Origin: Anaeromicropila populeti
Lineage (GTDB): Bacteria > Bacillota > Clostridia > Lachnospirales > Lachnospiraceae
DNA length: 64,000 nt
NCBI RefSeq assembly: GCF_900112775.1
Contig: NZ_FOYZ01000002.1
Coordinates: forward strand, 248,001-312,000
Reading direction: 5' to 3'
Numbering within the stretch: position 1 is the first letter of the stretch; each line of letters starts with the position of its first letter. Of this stretch, positions 44,413 through 53,260 are shown one piece after another. The notes below the pieces were generated by a model. The model did no database searches. It was not told the origin of the DNA and worked only from the letters and a program-made list of their open reading frames with translations. A program made the translations under genes and the position numbers.

Positions 44413-45765
44413 ATGAATTTTTTAGAGACAAGCAAAGATTTGGAGAAAGTAATTGGGTATATTCACTCAGAAAATTTGGAAGATGCTGAAAGGGAACAGA
44501 TTACGAAGGACACAATTCACTATTTTGATCATTATGTAAGTCCAGGCTGGCTAAAGTACCGCAAGTCTGTTTCCACCAATTCAGCAGTAGTAGAATGGAC
44601 CGATCATGACGGAGTCTGTGAAGGGCTTTATGGAGAAGAATTTATTGACTGTCTTGGCGGGTTTGGTATTTATACCTGTGGACACCGTAATCCAGAAATA
44701 CTAGATACCGTTAAAGCACAATTAGATCATCAGGCATTACATTCTCAGGAACTGTTAGATCCGCTTCGTGGTTATCTTGCAAAGGCAGTAGCTGATATTA
44801 CACCAGGAGATCTTCAGTATTGCTTTTTTACAAATGGTGGTGCAGAGGCAGTGGAAATGGCATTAAAGCTTGCGCGTATTGCAACTGGAGGAAGATGGTA
44901 TATTTCAACGGTAGGTGCGTTTCATGGAAAGTCAATGGGAGCTATTTCCATGGGAGGAAAGAATACGTACCGTGTTCCTTATACCCCGATGGTACAGCAG
45001 GTACAGCATGTGGAATACGGTAATGCAGAGGATGCAAGGAAAGCAATAAAAAATTTAGTTGCAGTTGGTGAAAAGGTTGCAGGAGTCATAGTAGAACCAA
45101 TTCAAGGAGAATCTGGGGTTATGATTCCGCCAGAAGGCTATTTAAAAGAACTTCGTGAAATTTGTGATGAATATGGTGTGGCCTTGATTTTTGATGAAAT
45201 CCAGTGCGGTATGGGTCGGACAGGTACTATGTGGAGATGTGAAGCCGAAGGTGTTACACCAGATATTATGACCTTTGGAAAAGCTTTTGGAGGCGGAATC
45301 ATGCCGATCACTGGTATTATATGCAGACCTAATATGTGGACCGAGGAACTAGTTAATAATCCATGGCTTCTGGGATCTCCTACATTTGGTGGAAATCCAG
45401 TGTGCTGTGCAGCAGCAATTGCAACAATCAAGTATATGATTGATCAAGATATACCTGGACAATGTGCAGAAAAAGGCAAAATACTTAAGGCGGGATTGGA
45501 ATCCTTGAAGAAAAAGTACCCAACGGTTATAGATGATGTCAGAGGAATCGGGCTAATGCTTGCAGTTGAATTTGTATCTTCTGATATTGGTTATAGTATT
45601 GCCAAAGGAATGTTTAAAAGAGGCGTTATGACAGCTGGAACCTTAGTAAATGCAAAATGCATCCGCTTTGAGCCAGCAGCTGTTATTACAGAAGAGCAAA
45701 TTGCGGCAGTCATTCAGAGAATGGAAGAAGCGTTAGAAGAAACAAAGACAGAGTTTGGGTTGTAA
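44413..45765 (+). CDS. patA: putrescine aminotransferase
   Basis: 450-residue class III PLP aminotransferase. EFIDCLGGFGIYTCGHRNPE and LHSQELLDPLRGYLAKAV closely follow E. coli putrescine aminotransferase (PatA/YgjG); GAFHGKSMGAIS, IFDEIQCGMGRTG and the PLP Lys in MTFGKAFGGGIMP are present. It converts putrescine plus 2-oxoglutarate to 4-aminobutanal and glutamate. Last gene of the polyamine operon, followed by a terminator. Linking its co-substrate 2-oxoglutarate to the P-II sensor is attractive. Confidence 0.92.
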   Translation: MNFLETSKDLEKVIGYIHSENLEDAEREQITKDTIHYFDHYVSPGWLKYRKSVSTNSAVVEWTDHDGVCEGLYGEEFIDCLGGFGIYTCGHRNPEILDTVKAQLDHQALHSQELLDPLRGYLAKAVADITPGDLQYCFFTNGGAEAVEMALKLARIATGGRWYISTVGAFHGKSMGAISMGGKNTYRVPYTPMVQQVQHVEYGNAEDARKAIKNLVAVGEKVAGVIVEPIQGESGVMIPPEGYLKELREICDEYGVALIFDEIQCGMGRTGTMWRCEAEGVTPDIMTFGKAFGGGIMPITGIICRPNMWTEELVNNPWLLGSPTFGGNPVCCAAAIATIKYMIDQDIPGQCAEKGKILKAGLESLKKKYPTVIDDVRGIGLMLAVEFVSSDIGYSIAKGMFKRGVMTAGTLVNAKCIRFEPAAVITEEQIAAVIQRMEEALEETKTEFGL

Positions 45766-45793
45766 TTTTTATAAAATAAGAAATGATTCGACA

Positions 45794-45835
45794 GGATGTT
45801 TTCAGTAGAAAGTTCTACTTGAGAACATCCTTTTT
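45794..45835 (+). terminator. intrinsic terminator of the polyamine operon
   Basis: GGATGTTTTC (45794-45803) / GAGAACATCC (45821-45830) with inner AGTAGAA/TTCTACT and a short T-run. Outer arms equal those at 19612-19647. Confidence 0.88.
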
Positions 45836-45855
45836 GTGTAAAAAATATTTGACCG

Positions 45856-45884
45856 TTGACATAAAACGACTACAGGAGTATAAT
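45856..45884 (+). promoter_or_regulatory. promoter of the RiPP operon
   Basis: TTGACA (45856-45861), 17-base spacer, TATAAT (45879-45884): full consensus. Start expected near 45891. Confidence 0.85.
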
Positions 45885-45898
45885 TTTGGAATAACACT

Positions 45899-45970
45899 AT
45901 GGCAATGACAAACTATAAAATTCTATATTTTGACGAAAAGAATTATAAAATGAGGTTATATTACGAATGA
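45899..45970 (+). CDS. 23-residue upstream ORF in the RiPP leader
   Basis: ATG at 45899, about 8 bases after the expected transcript start, reads MAMTNYKILYFDEKNYKMRL, YYE and stops in ATGA, overlapping the start of the ABC gene. It has no ribosome-binding site, so would be near-leaderless. It could couple or tune translation of the transporter. No Cys, so not an obvious precursor. Confidence 0.35.
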   Translation: MAMTNYKILYFDEKNYKMRLYYE

Positions 45971-47625
45971 AAGAAAGAGATTTTATAATTGGTGTGTTAA
46001 AACAATCCAAAAAAGTAATAATAGTTACATCAGCCATATCCATAATATTAGGCTGTATAGAATTAGTAAGTCCATTGTTAAGTAAAAAGCTAATAGATGA
46101 TGGCTTGATAAAGGGAAATCTGAATATCATTATGAAAATCTCACTCCTGTTATGTGGGATTCAATTAATCAATGGAATCATAAAATATTGGCTTCAAATA
46201 TATCAGACAAAAATAAAAACAAAGTATCAGGTAAAGCTGAATAACCAGGTGTTTGCTCATGCTATTAGACTAGATGCTGTTGAATTCGAGAAAGAAGGGC
46301 TTTATAAAATATTAAACAATGCGGAATATGATATTAATAAAATATGTGAATTGTTTGGCAATGATTTTTTAGGTATGATACAGGAATTCTTTAAGTTAAT
46401 AGCATGTTTTATCGTAATGTTTTATATAAGCTGGCAGCTGACCTTGATATTACTAGTAACAGTACCAATTAAATTATTTTTTAATAGATTTATAAATAAG
46501 AGATTAAAAGCCCAGTTTAAGAAAATACTGGAGGTAATAAAAAATAATACAAAATGGCTGAGTGGAATCATAGATGGTATATATGAAATCAAATTATTAA
46601 ATTTATATTCCAAAGTAGAAACTGTTTTTTATAGAAATACAAAGAACCGGGCAGGGGCGGAAATTGAGTTAAATAAAATTACACAGGGAAATCTGTTTTT
46701 TATGCTGTATATAGATCAAGTCAGCAGCTACTTTGTTTATTACATAGGAACTATCTGGATGTTAGCAGGAAAAATTTCAATAGGCGGTATTTTGGTGTTT
46801 TCGTCCTACATATATTTTTTCTTTCAACCAATTGAATGGTATACAAGAATTAAAAATTCTTTGGCTGGAATTGTACCATCAGTTGGTAATTACATAGAAT
46901 TAATGGAAAAGCCAGAGGAAAACATGATTGAAATAACTCCAATAGACAACCAGAAGACGGAAATTGAGTTTGAAAATGTGTATTTGGAAATAGGGAAAAA
47001 GAATATTCTAAAAAACATATCACTTAAGTTTGAAACAGGGGATAAAATTGCAATAACAGGAAGTAATGGAAGCGGAAAAACAAGTTTAATAAAGTTGTTA
47101 TTGAAATTATACAATCCCAGTGCAGGTAAAATCTTATTTAATGGTACAGATATTGAAAAGGTTTCGGTTATCTCTTATAGAGAACAGTTTGCGGTAATGA
47201 ATCAAAATGTGTTTTTATTTAATGAGACTATAAAGGATAACATTACTCTGTTTGAAAGTATGGATTTGCAATTGGATGCTAGTCAAAAAGAACTTCTGGG
47301 ATTTATAGAAAAGTTACCAGAAGGAATGGAGAAAGTGGCAGGTTTAAATGGTAATAATTTGTCAGGAGGTGAAAAACAGCGCGTTGCAATGGTAAGAACC
47401 CTTAAGAAAGGTGGTAAAGTACTAATTATTGATGAAGGTACTTCCAACTGTGACAAGGAAACTACTGTTGTAGTAAATAAAATATTACAAAACAGCAATT
47501 ACGACATTACGATTGTTATTACTCACGATTTGAATAGAAGTCATTTTGTTAACAGAGTAATAAAAATGGAGGATGGAACCATTGTCGGTGATATAAGAAA
47601 GGATGTAAGTCATGATCGTTTATAA
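45967..47625 (+). CDS. ABC transporter, fused permease-ATPase (RiPP exporter)
   Basis: 552-residue half-transporter: about six helices over residues 15-290, then an ATPase with Walker A GSNGSGKTSLIK, signature NLSGGEKQRVAM, Walker B VLIIDEGTSN (Glu followed by Gly rather than Pro) and H-loop VITHDL. No C39 peptidase domain, so leader removal must be by another enzyme, most likely the subtilase in this operon. It overlaps the radical SAM gene by 14 bases. Confidence 0.9.
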   Translation: MKERDFIIGVLKQSKKVIIVTSAISIILGCIELVSPLLSKKLIDDGLIKGNLNIIMKISLLLCGIQLINGIIKYWLQIYQTKIKTKYQVKLNNQVFAHAIRLDAVEFEKEGLYKILNNAEYDINKICELFGNDFLGMIQEFFKLIACFIVMFYISWQLTLILLVTVPIKLFFNRFINKRLKAQFKKILEVIKNNTKWLSGIIDGIYEIKLLNLYSKVETVFYRNTKNRAGAEIELNKITQGNLFFMLYIDQVSSYFVYYIGTIWMLAGKISIGGILVFSSYIYFFFQPIEWYTRIKNSLAGIVPSVGNYIELMEKPEENMIEITPIDNQKTEIEFENVYLEIGKKNILKNISLKFETGDKIAITGSNGSGKTSLIKLLLKLYNPSAGKILFNGTDIEKVSVISYREQFAVMNQNVFLFNETIKDNITLFESMDLQLDASQKELLGFIEKLPEGMEKVAGLNGNNLSGGEKQRVAMVRTLKKGGKVLIIDEGTSNCDKETTVVVNKILQNSNYDITIVITHDLNRSHFVNRVIKMEDGTIVGDIRKDVSHDRL

Positions 47626-49018
47626 GTTATTAAAAACACCAGATAATTATTATGTTTATGATCGAAACAAAAATAAAATATTAAACATTAGTGAGGCAGA
47701 TTACTTGGAATTAAGTATGCTGAAAAAAAATGAAATATCTGAAAGTGAAGTAAGCTGTTTGAAGAAATTTCAGAAGAATGGGTACTTGCAGGAAAATATT
47801 GTGGAAGAAATTCAGCATCCAGAAACGAAATATATCAATCATTTTTTAAACAACAGAGTACGAATGCTGATTTTACAGGTTACGCAAAGCTGTAATTTAA
47901 GATGCGAATATTGTTCCTTTTCGGGAAATTATGAGAACAGAGTTCATTCCAACAAATTTATGACTTGGGAAACGGCGAAAAAAGCAATTGATTATTTATA
48001 TGAGCATTCAAGTGAAATGGACGAGGTCACCGTCAGTTTTTATGGAGGAGAACCTTTGCTTTGTTTAGATTTTATAAAAAAATGTGTGTTATACATAAAA
48101 GAAACGTATGCAGACAGAAAAACGTCATTTGGCATGACCACAAATGGAACACTATTAAGCCTGGAGGCAGCAGAATTTCTTTTTATCAATAATTTTTCTG
48201 TTACAATAAGTTTGGATGGATCTAAGAAGGATCATGATGCAAATAGAAAGTTTGCAGACGGTCGGGGCAGCTTTGATATTATTATGGAAAACATAAAAAG
48301 AATAGCAGAACATAATAAAGACTTCATTGACAAGGTAAGATTTAATACCGTGTTAAACACCAAATCGGATTATGGGACAGTAAGAAATTATTTTCTTTCT
48401 GAAGATATTGTATGTGATGCAAGTATTGGAATCGGTTTAGTGGAATCGATTAATAGTAAAGAAGATATTGTATTTGCAGATAAATTTGTGAATCAGCGGA
48501 GATATGATTTTTTTCTTTTATTAATTTCATTATTGAAAAAAGCAAATGGCGTATCACTGCCTGGTTTTGTAAAGGAATTAAAAAGCGGATTTGATTTAGA
48601 TTACTCGTCGATAGAAGATAACAGGTATTTGTCAAAGTCATGCCACCATTCAGGACCATGCATTCCAGGTGCTACAAGAATGTTTGTAAATACAGATGGT
48701 GGTATATATTCTTGTGAGAAGGTTTCTGAATACAGTGAAGTAATGAGAATCGGAGAGATAGAAACAGGGATAGACGTTCAGAAGGTTTCGGAAGCAATGA
48801 ACATAGGAAGCATTTCAGAAAAGGACTGTAAAAATTGCTGGGCACTTAACTGGTGTTCCATGTGTGCGCTATATGTTGAAAAAAATGGACAATTTGATGC
48901 TGCAACCAAAAAGGCTAATTGTGCACAGGCCATATTGGGTGCGGAGGATAAACTGTTAAATTTATGTGTACTAAAAGAATTTGGCTATAAATTCGGTAAG
49001 GAGGAACTTTATGTATAG
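47612..49018 (+). CDS. radical SAM/SPASM Cys-rich peptide maturase (CcpM-like)
   Basis: 468 residues. N-terminal RiPP-recognition-like domain (about 1-85), radical SAM core with CNLRCEYCSFSG (4Fe-4S) and YGGEPLL, and a SPASM region with Cys in CHHSGPCIPG, GIYSCEKVSE and CKNCWALNWCSMC. The type and neighbours match the CLI_3235-class maturases, which are expected to form thioether crosslinks on Cys-rich precursors. Overlaps both neighbours, so tightly coupled. Confidence 0.9.
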   Translation: MIVYKLLKTPDNYYVYDRNKNKILNISEADYLELSMLKKNEISESEVSCLKKFQKNGYLQENIVEEIQHPETKYINHFLNNRVRMLILQVTQSCNLRCEYCSFSGNYENRVHSNKFMTWETAKKAIDYLYEHSSEMDEVTVSFYGGEPLLCLDFIKKCVLYIKETYADRKTSFGMTTNGTLLSLEAAEFLFINNFSVTISLDGSKKDHDANRKFADGRGSFDIIMENIKRIAEHNKDFIDKVRFNTVLNTKSDYGTVRNYFLSEDIVCDASIGIGLVESINSKEDIVFADKFVNQRRYDFFLLLISLLKKANGVSLPGFVKELKSGFDLDYSSIEDNRYLSKSCHHSGPCIPGATRMFVNTDGGIYSCEKVSEYSEVMRIGEIETGIDVQKVSEAMNIGSISEKDCKNCWALNWCSMCALYVEKNGQFDAATKKANCAQAILGAEDKLLNLCVLKEFGYKFGKEELYV

Positions 49019-50093
49019 AGTATTGGTTTATCCATATAATCAAGGTGACAGTTGTCTGGCAGAGTATAGAAGTATGTTGGAACAATACGAAATTGTTAGT
49101 CTGGTATGCCTCAAAGGAGCAAATGAAAATGGAAAATTTGCGGGCGTACAGAAGGATACGTCAGCAGGCATTTTAATTACAGAAAACTATGAAGGTGAAA
49201 TGGATAAATGTGATGCAGTGCTATTTTTAGAGTATCATTTTTTGGAACACAAAGATACCTATATTGAAAAAATGGGATCGGCACTATTAAAAAACAAGGT
49301 CATTATGCTGAATCAAACTATATACGATGAATGTCAGAAATTAATAGGCGATAGTTCAAATATTGTTATTTTTGATAATAGTTTGGAAATGGAACTTCGT
49401 CAGCAGGTATATAAAAAAAGGTTGGTACAGCCTGACATTCCAGTAGCAGCAGTTATGTCATTAGGAGAGAATTGTAATAAGTTTGAGGCACAGCTTGAGC
49501 TAAGAAAAAAATTTATGGAAAAGGGATATAAAGTATTGCAATTTGGTACAAAGGATTACTGTGAACTTTTTGGGTTTAAGAAATTACCATCCTTTCTTAT
49601 GGCAGAGGATTTATCAATAGTCAACAAAATTCATATGTTTAATTATTATATAAACAGAGAAGTGTTAAAAGATAACTATGACGTGATCGTAATAGGGGGA
49701 GCAGGGGGAATCCTGCCCTTTGATCAGTACATATCAAATCACTTTGGGGAAATTACGTTTATTATCTCATCAGCACTGAATATTGATATAAATGTAATTT
49801 GCATATATCACAATGATCAGGCGAAAGTTGAGGAATTGAAAGAATTTCGTGAATATTGCAAAGGAAAAATAGGATGCTTCAGTGATTATTTTTATATGTC
49901 TGACAAGCAGTATCGAATACCAGAAAGTCATCAGATAGAGTATTTTCAATTGGACAGGCAGTATTGTATAAAAAGTATTCCAGAAATCAAGGACGATGAT
50001 ATTAAATTTTGCCATTGCTTAGATGAGGAGAAGAAAAGCCAAATGTTAGATTCTATCATATGTGAACTGGAAGAAAATATTGAGTTAGTATAA
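49011..50093 (+). CDS. peptide maturation system protein, TIGR04066-like
   Basis: 360 residues, starting MYRVLVYPYNQGDSCLAEYR. It resembles the TIGR04066 family found beside CLI_3235-type radical SAM maturases; a central DVIVIGGAGGILPFDQYISN may bind a nucleotide or cofactor. Precise reaction unknown. AAGGAGG fixes the ATG at 49011, overlapping the maturase by 8 bases. Confidence 0.8.
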   Translation: MYRVLVYPYNQGDSCLAEYRSMLEQYEIVSLVCLKGANENGKFAGVQKDTSAGILITENYEGEMDKCDAVLFLEYHFLEHKDTYIEKMGSALLKNKVIMLNQTIYDECQKLIGDSSNIVIFDNSLEMELRQQVYKKRLVQPDIPVAAVMSLGENCNKFEAQLELRKKFMEKGYKVLQFGTKDYCELFGFKKLPSFLMAEDLSIVNKIHMFNYYINREVLKDNYDVIVIGGAGGILPFDQYISNHFGEITFIISSALNIDINVICIYHNDQAKVEELKEFREYCKGKIGCFSDYFYMSDKQYRIPESHQIEYFQLDRQYCIKSIPEIKDDDIKFCHCLDEEKKSQMLDSIICELEENIELV

Positions 50094-50103
50094 AGGAGGA
50101 CGC

Positions 50104-50376
50104 ATGGACAGAAATGAAGTAATGAATACAATAAGAACCATTGTATATCAAGTGCTAAGAATAAATATTGAGGATGAAAATGATAATATACTGGGGTGCC
50201 ATCATAAGTATCCTGTTGCATATGCAATATACATAGTGGAAAGATTGGAAAAAATATATGGAAAAGGGCTATATGAGATTTTTGCTGAAAATGATTATAC
50301 TATCTGGAAATTATCCAATTTGACGGATGCCATAATAAAAGTATGCAGCACCAACCAAAAAGAAGTGCAGGAATAA
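50104..50376 (+). CDS. peptide maturation system acyl carrier-related protein
   Basis: 90 residues, helical, like the acyl-carrier-related proteins (TIGR04069-type) of these clusters: MDRNEVMNTIRTIVYQVLRI, then HHKYPVAYAIYIVERLEKIYGK. The usual DSL serine for phosphopantetheine is replaced by HHKYP, so it is probably not an active carrier. AAAGGAGGA precedes the ATG; 10 bases after the TIGR04066-like gene. Confidence 0.75.
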   Translation: MDRNEVMNTIRTIVYQVLRINIEDENDNILGCHHKYPVAYAIYIVERLEKIYGKGLYEIFAENDYTIWKLSNLTDAIIKVCSTNQKEVQE

Positions 50377-50384
50377 TAATACAT

Positions 50385-51506
50385 ATGAATAAATTGAAAG
50401 TTGCAATAGTAGATGATGGGGTATATGCAAGTGGTGTTCTTTCGTACAGCGTCACCGAAAATAATACAGTAATGCAGATAAATCACAAGCAATGTATTTC
50501 TAATCATGGGACACAATGCTACAACATATATTCCAGTATTGCTCATAATAAACAATGTATCAGTATAAAAGTAGGGGATTATGATTCAGCAGGCAGGCTT
50601 AACAGTGACAAACTATTGACTGCATTAGAATGGTGTTGTGACAACGAAATGAATCTAATATCTTTAAGCCTGGGCACTTCCTATGTGAATGAATTTTGGA
50701 AATACGAAGCGGTATTAAATAAATTAATGGATAGGAAAGCTGTTATTGTGGCAGCAATCAACAACAATAATCGATTAACATATCCAGCAGGCAAGGAAGG
50801 AATCATAGCAGTAAGATATGATAAGGAAAATGAACTGCCTCCTGGAAAATACGCTTTTCTTGAGAATGAATTAATCGGAACCAATATTGTTGTAAATCCA
50901 GTATTGAAAAATCTAGGAGACAAAACGAGTCAGGTCGCTTCCTGTAATAGTTTTGCTGTTCCTTATATGGCAGCTCTTATCAGCAACGCATTTACAAAAG
51001 AAACGGTATCCTTGGAAAATGTTCAGAATTGGCTGAAAACAACTGCCTACATGACAAAAGAAAAATTTGATAATAATTACTACAAAAACCTGTTATCCAA
51101 AAATGATTTTCTCAATCCCATTCACATCTGTGTGATTGCAGATGAGAGAATACGTGGATTAGCAGATTGGTTTAATCAAAATCAGTATACGGCAGTTGAA
51201 TTGGAAATAAATACCTGTATTAAATGGAAATTGATGAAACGGTCGGTTTTAAAAGAGGATTTTAAGCTTTTATGCGAAGTGATATGCTGGACAGCACAGC
51301 CAGACATTATTTTTTGGTATACAAAGCCGCCTTATCTTGAGGATGAAATGGCACATTTTTTCGATGCCGTAGTCTTACAGAATACTGATAAAGCAGATTA
51401 TGATTATAGTAAATTACTTTGTACAGACGGAGTTATATTGAGCTATAAGGAAATGGATATTTGTAATGAAAGGGTAGCGCAAGATATAGAGGAGACCTTT
51501 TCGTAG
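50385..51506 (+). CDS. subtilisin-like (S8) protease of the RiPP cluster
   Basis: 373 residues. Catalytic motifs in order: Asp in VAIVDDGVYAS, His in CISNHGTQCY, the oxyanion region IVAAINNNNRLTYPA, and Ser in ASCNSFAVPYMAAL (in place of GTSMAAP). No signal peptide, so it acts in the cytosol, and with an exporter lacking a peptidase it is the best candidate for cutting the leader. A C-terminal domain of about 130 residues (from HICVIADERIRG) is unassigned. Start at 50385, 8 bases after the previous gene. Confidence 0.85.
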   Translation: MNKLKVAIVDDGVYASGVLSYSVTENNTVMQINHKQCISNHGTQCYNIYSSIAHNKQCISIKVGDYDSAGRLNSDKLLTALEWCCDNEMNLISLSLGTSYVNEFWKYEAVLNKLMDRKAVIVAAINNNNRLTYPAGKEGIIAVRYDKENELPPGKYAFLENELIGTNIVVNPVLKNLGDKTSQVASCNSFAVPYMAALISNAFTKETVSLENVQNWLKTTAYMTKEKFDNNYYKNLLSKNDFLNPIHICVIADERIRGLADWFNQNQYTAVELEINTCIKWKLMKRSVLKEDFKLLCEVICWTAQPDIIFWYTKPPYLEDEMAHFFDAVVLQNTDKADYDYSKLLCTDGVILSYKEMDICNERVAQDIEETFS

Positions 51507-51568
51507 ATATGTTTCATTGTAAAAATGATTACATATAAATTAAAAATCTAAAAAAGGAGGTGTGAATT

Positions 51569-51760
51569 ATGAAAAAACTATCAAAAAGAAATCAATTAGC
51601 ACCAAATACAGTACTTGCATTTGGATGCAGCTGTGCATGCAGTTGTGGATGTACTTCAAGATGCATGGGTAATGGAACAATTGAAGCTGCTATAAATAGT
51701 AGTATATGGTCAAGCATCAGTGGTGGTACATATACAGCAATGGAGCAGTTTGGTGTGTAA
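51569..51760 (+). CDS. Cys-rich RiPP precursor (CLI_3235-type)
   Basis: 63 residues. Leader MKKLSKRNQLAPNTVLAFG is followed by a core with Cys at 20, 22, 24, 26, 28 and 32 (alternating C-X-C) and a Ser/Thr/Ile-rich tail to FGV. The K-K-L start and NTV-A-F motif match CLI_3235-family precursors. AAAAGGAGG precedes the ATG. It is last in the operon, followed by a terminator. Expected product: a crosslinked, possibly ranthipeptide-like peptide. Confidence 0.87.
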   Translation: MKKLSKRNQLAPNTVLAFGCSCACSCGCTSRCMGNGTIEAAINSSIWSSISGGTYTAMEQFGV

Positions 51761-51804
51761 AGTAATGGTTTCAGAAGGATAAGCAAAAAAGAAATTCTTA
51801 TTTT

Positions 51805-51839
51805 AAAACAGCTTGGTCTATTAGGACAGGCTGTTTTTT
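51805..51839 (+). terminator. intrinsic terminator of the RiPP operon
   Basis: AAAACAGCTTG (51805-51815) / CAGGCTGTTTT (51827-51837) with T-run. Confidence 0.88.
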
Positions 51840-51864
51840 CTGGTATTTAAAATGCTGACATTTG

Positions 51865-51893
51865 TTGACATGAAAATAATGGGATATTATAAT
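51865..51893 (+). promoter_or_regulatory. consensus promoter of the CHHIIP gene
   Basis: TTGACA (51865-51870), 17-base spacer, TATAAT (51888-51893), 38 bases before the start. Confidence 0.85.
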
Positions 51894-51931
51894 AAATTTA
51901 TAGAATAAGAAAAAATAAAGGAGAAGGTAAA

Positions 51932-53122
51932 ATGCACCAAATGCTGCAACAATCTATGGACCCGGAACTCCAAAAAACACTGGAGAATAAAGTGAATGGG
52001 CCAGAAAAAAAAGAGTATCGTTCTTTTAGAAAGCTAAATCAGCCAAATGCGTTTGCGGACCAATTTGTGCAAAGAAAAGAAGATGACAAGATTGTGATAC
52101 AAATGGAACGGCATGAAAATAATAAACTAGAACCACAGTCATTTGGACAATCGCCTGCTAAGTATTACGATAAAGGTAATTTAAAAGAACTTGGAATGAC
52201 CTGCCATCATATCATTCCAGATGATATGCTATCCATTTTTTTTAAATGGCTTACAACTAATGCGACAGTTAATATTAACAGCGAATTTACAAAATGGAAG
52301 GATGCCGCAGCTGAAAACCTTGTGGATGATAAGCGGCAGAAGCAGGATAAGGATGAAGCTTCACTTTGCGAGTGGATGTATGGAAATATTTTTATCGGAC
52401 CAAGCTGTACGTTGCGTGTGGATGATTTTGGTAAATCGGATGAATTTGATTATGGTGGTTATGTAGAATCTGTAAAACCAGAAGATGCAGGAATAAACCC
52501 ACAGATGGACACACTGCTTGGTATATATAATAGACTTAAAACATTATTTAAAGATATAGATAATCCAAAAAAAGTATTTGTTGTAGCTGATAATGAAGTC
52601 AGGATTATCAACATATTAACTGATTTGACCAATGTTGCAAAAAAAAATGCTACATTACATAATAGTGAGAAAACCAAAACAACATCAAAGACGGTAAATC
52701 CTGAAAAAGTAGCGTACGCCTTAGGAAATTGGATAAATGTAGGAGATGTGCCACTAAAGGAACCTTCAGAACCATATAATGCAGATCCCTCGCAAGTACC
52801 AAATGCAGTTATTGACAGTAAAAAGGATGAGTTTGCAGAATGGATTAAGTATTATATGATTTATGACAAATATAAAAAAAATCTAAAATTAAAACAGGGC
52901 AGTAAAGGGAAAAAAGACTTTAGTGCTGTAGTTTTAACGGAAGCAGATAGTACTGGACTAGATGGATTTTACAACACTTTTGGCATGTTTATTAATACAA
53001 AAAAATATAAACAAGGAAGTCCCCTGCTTATCGCAAAACATACCTATTTAGTAATTAAACCATCTTACACAAATATAATGGGAATTTTGGGCAAATTAGA
53101 TGGCATTAGTGCCATTTTATAG
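51932..53122 (+). CDS. unknown protein with CHHIIP (HNH/His-Me-like) motif
   Basis: 396 residues, family not recognised. Around residue 91-100 is LGMTCHHIIPDDML, followed about 60 residues later by EWMYGNIFIGPS and RVDDFGKSDEFDYG. A CHHIIP motif plus a GN-x-F-x-GP/R-DD segment is reminiscent of HNH- or His-Me-finger nucleases and of cargo toxins. No signal peptide or membrane helix. It has its own consensus promoter and terminator, so is a single-gene unit between the RiPP locus and a sigma-factor gene. Nuclease activity is inference only. Confidence 0.6.
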   Translation: MHQMLQQSMDPELQKTLENKVNGPEKKEYRSFRKLNQPNAFADQFVQRKEDDKIVIQMERHENNKLEPQSFGQSPAKYYDKGNLKELGMTCHHIIPDDMLSIFFKWLTTNATVNINSEFTKWKDAAAENLVDDKRQKQDKDEASLCEWMYGNIFIGPSCTLRVDDFGKSDEFDYGGYVESVKPEDAGINPQMDTLLGIYNRLKTLFKDIDNPKKVFVVADNEVRIINILTDLTNVAKKNATLHNSEKTKTTSKTVNPEKVAYALGNWINVGDVPLKEPSEPYNADPSQVPNAVIDSKKDEFAEWIKYYMIYDKYKKNLKLKQGSKGKKDFSAVVLTEADSTGLDGFYNTFGMFINTKKYKQGSPLLIAKHTYLVIKPSYTNIMGILGKLDGISAIL

Positions 53123-53144
53123 GGATAAAATCATTTAAAGGTAC

Positions 53145-53172
53145 AGAGTCCTATAGGAAAGGGCTCTTTATT
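53145..53172 (+). terminator. intrinsic terminator
   Basis: AGAGTCCT (53145-53152) / AGGGCTCT (53160-53167) then TTATTTTT. Confidence 0.75.
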
Positions 53173-53229
53173 TTTGGATTAATTTTAAGAAAACATGTAA
53201 CGAAACCAATTATGAATACACTAATTAAA

Positions 53230-53245
53230 CAGAAACATGTTTCTG
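53230..53245. promoter_or_regulatory. 16-bp palindrome before the first ECF gene
   Basis: CAGAAACATGTTTCTG, perfect, ending just before the AAGGAAGGTGG ribosome-binding site. A related AAACATGTAACGAAAC lies about 40 bases upstream and contains TGTAAC, a plausible ECF -35. It may be an operator or an RNA hairpin. Confidence 0.4.
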
Positions 53246-53260
53246 AAGGAAGGTGGTTTG

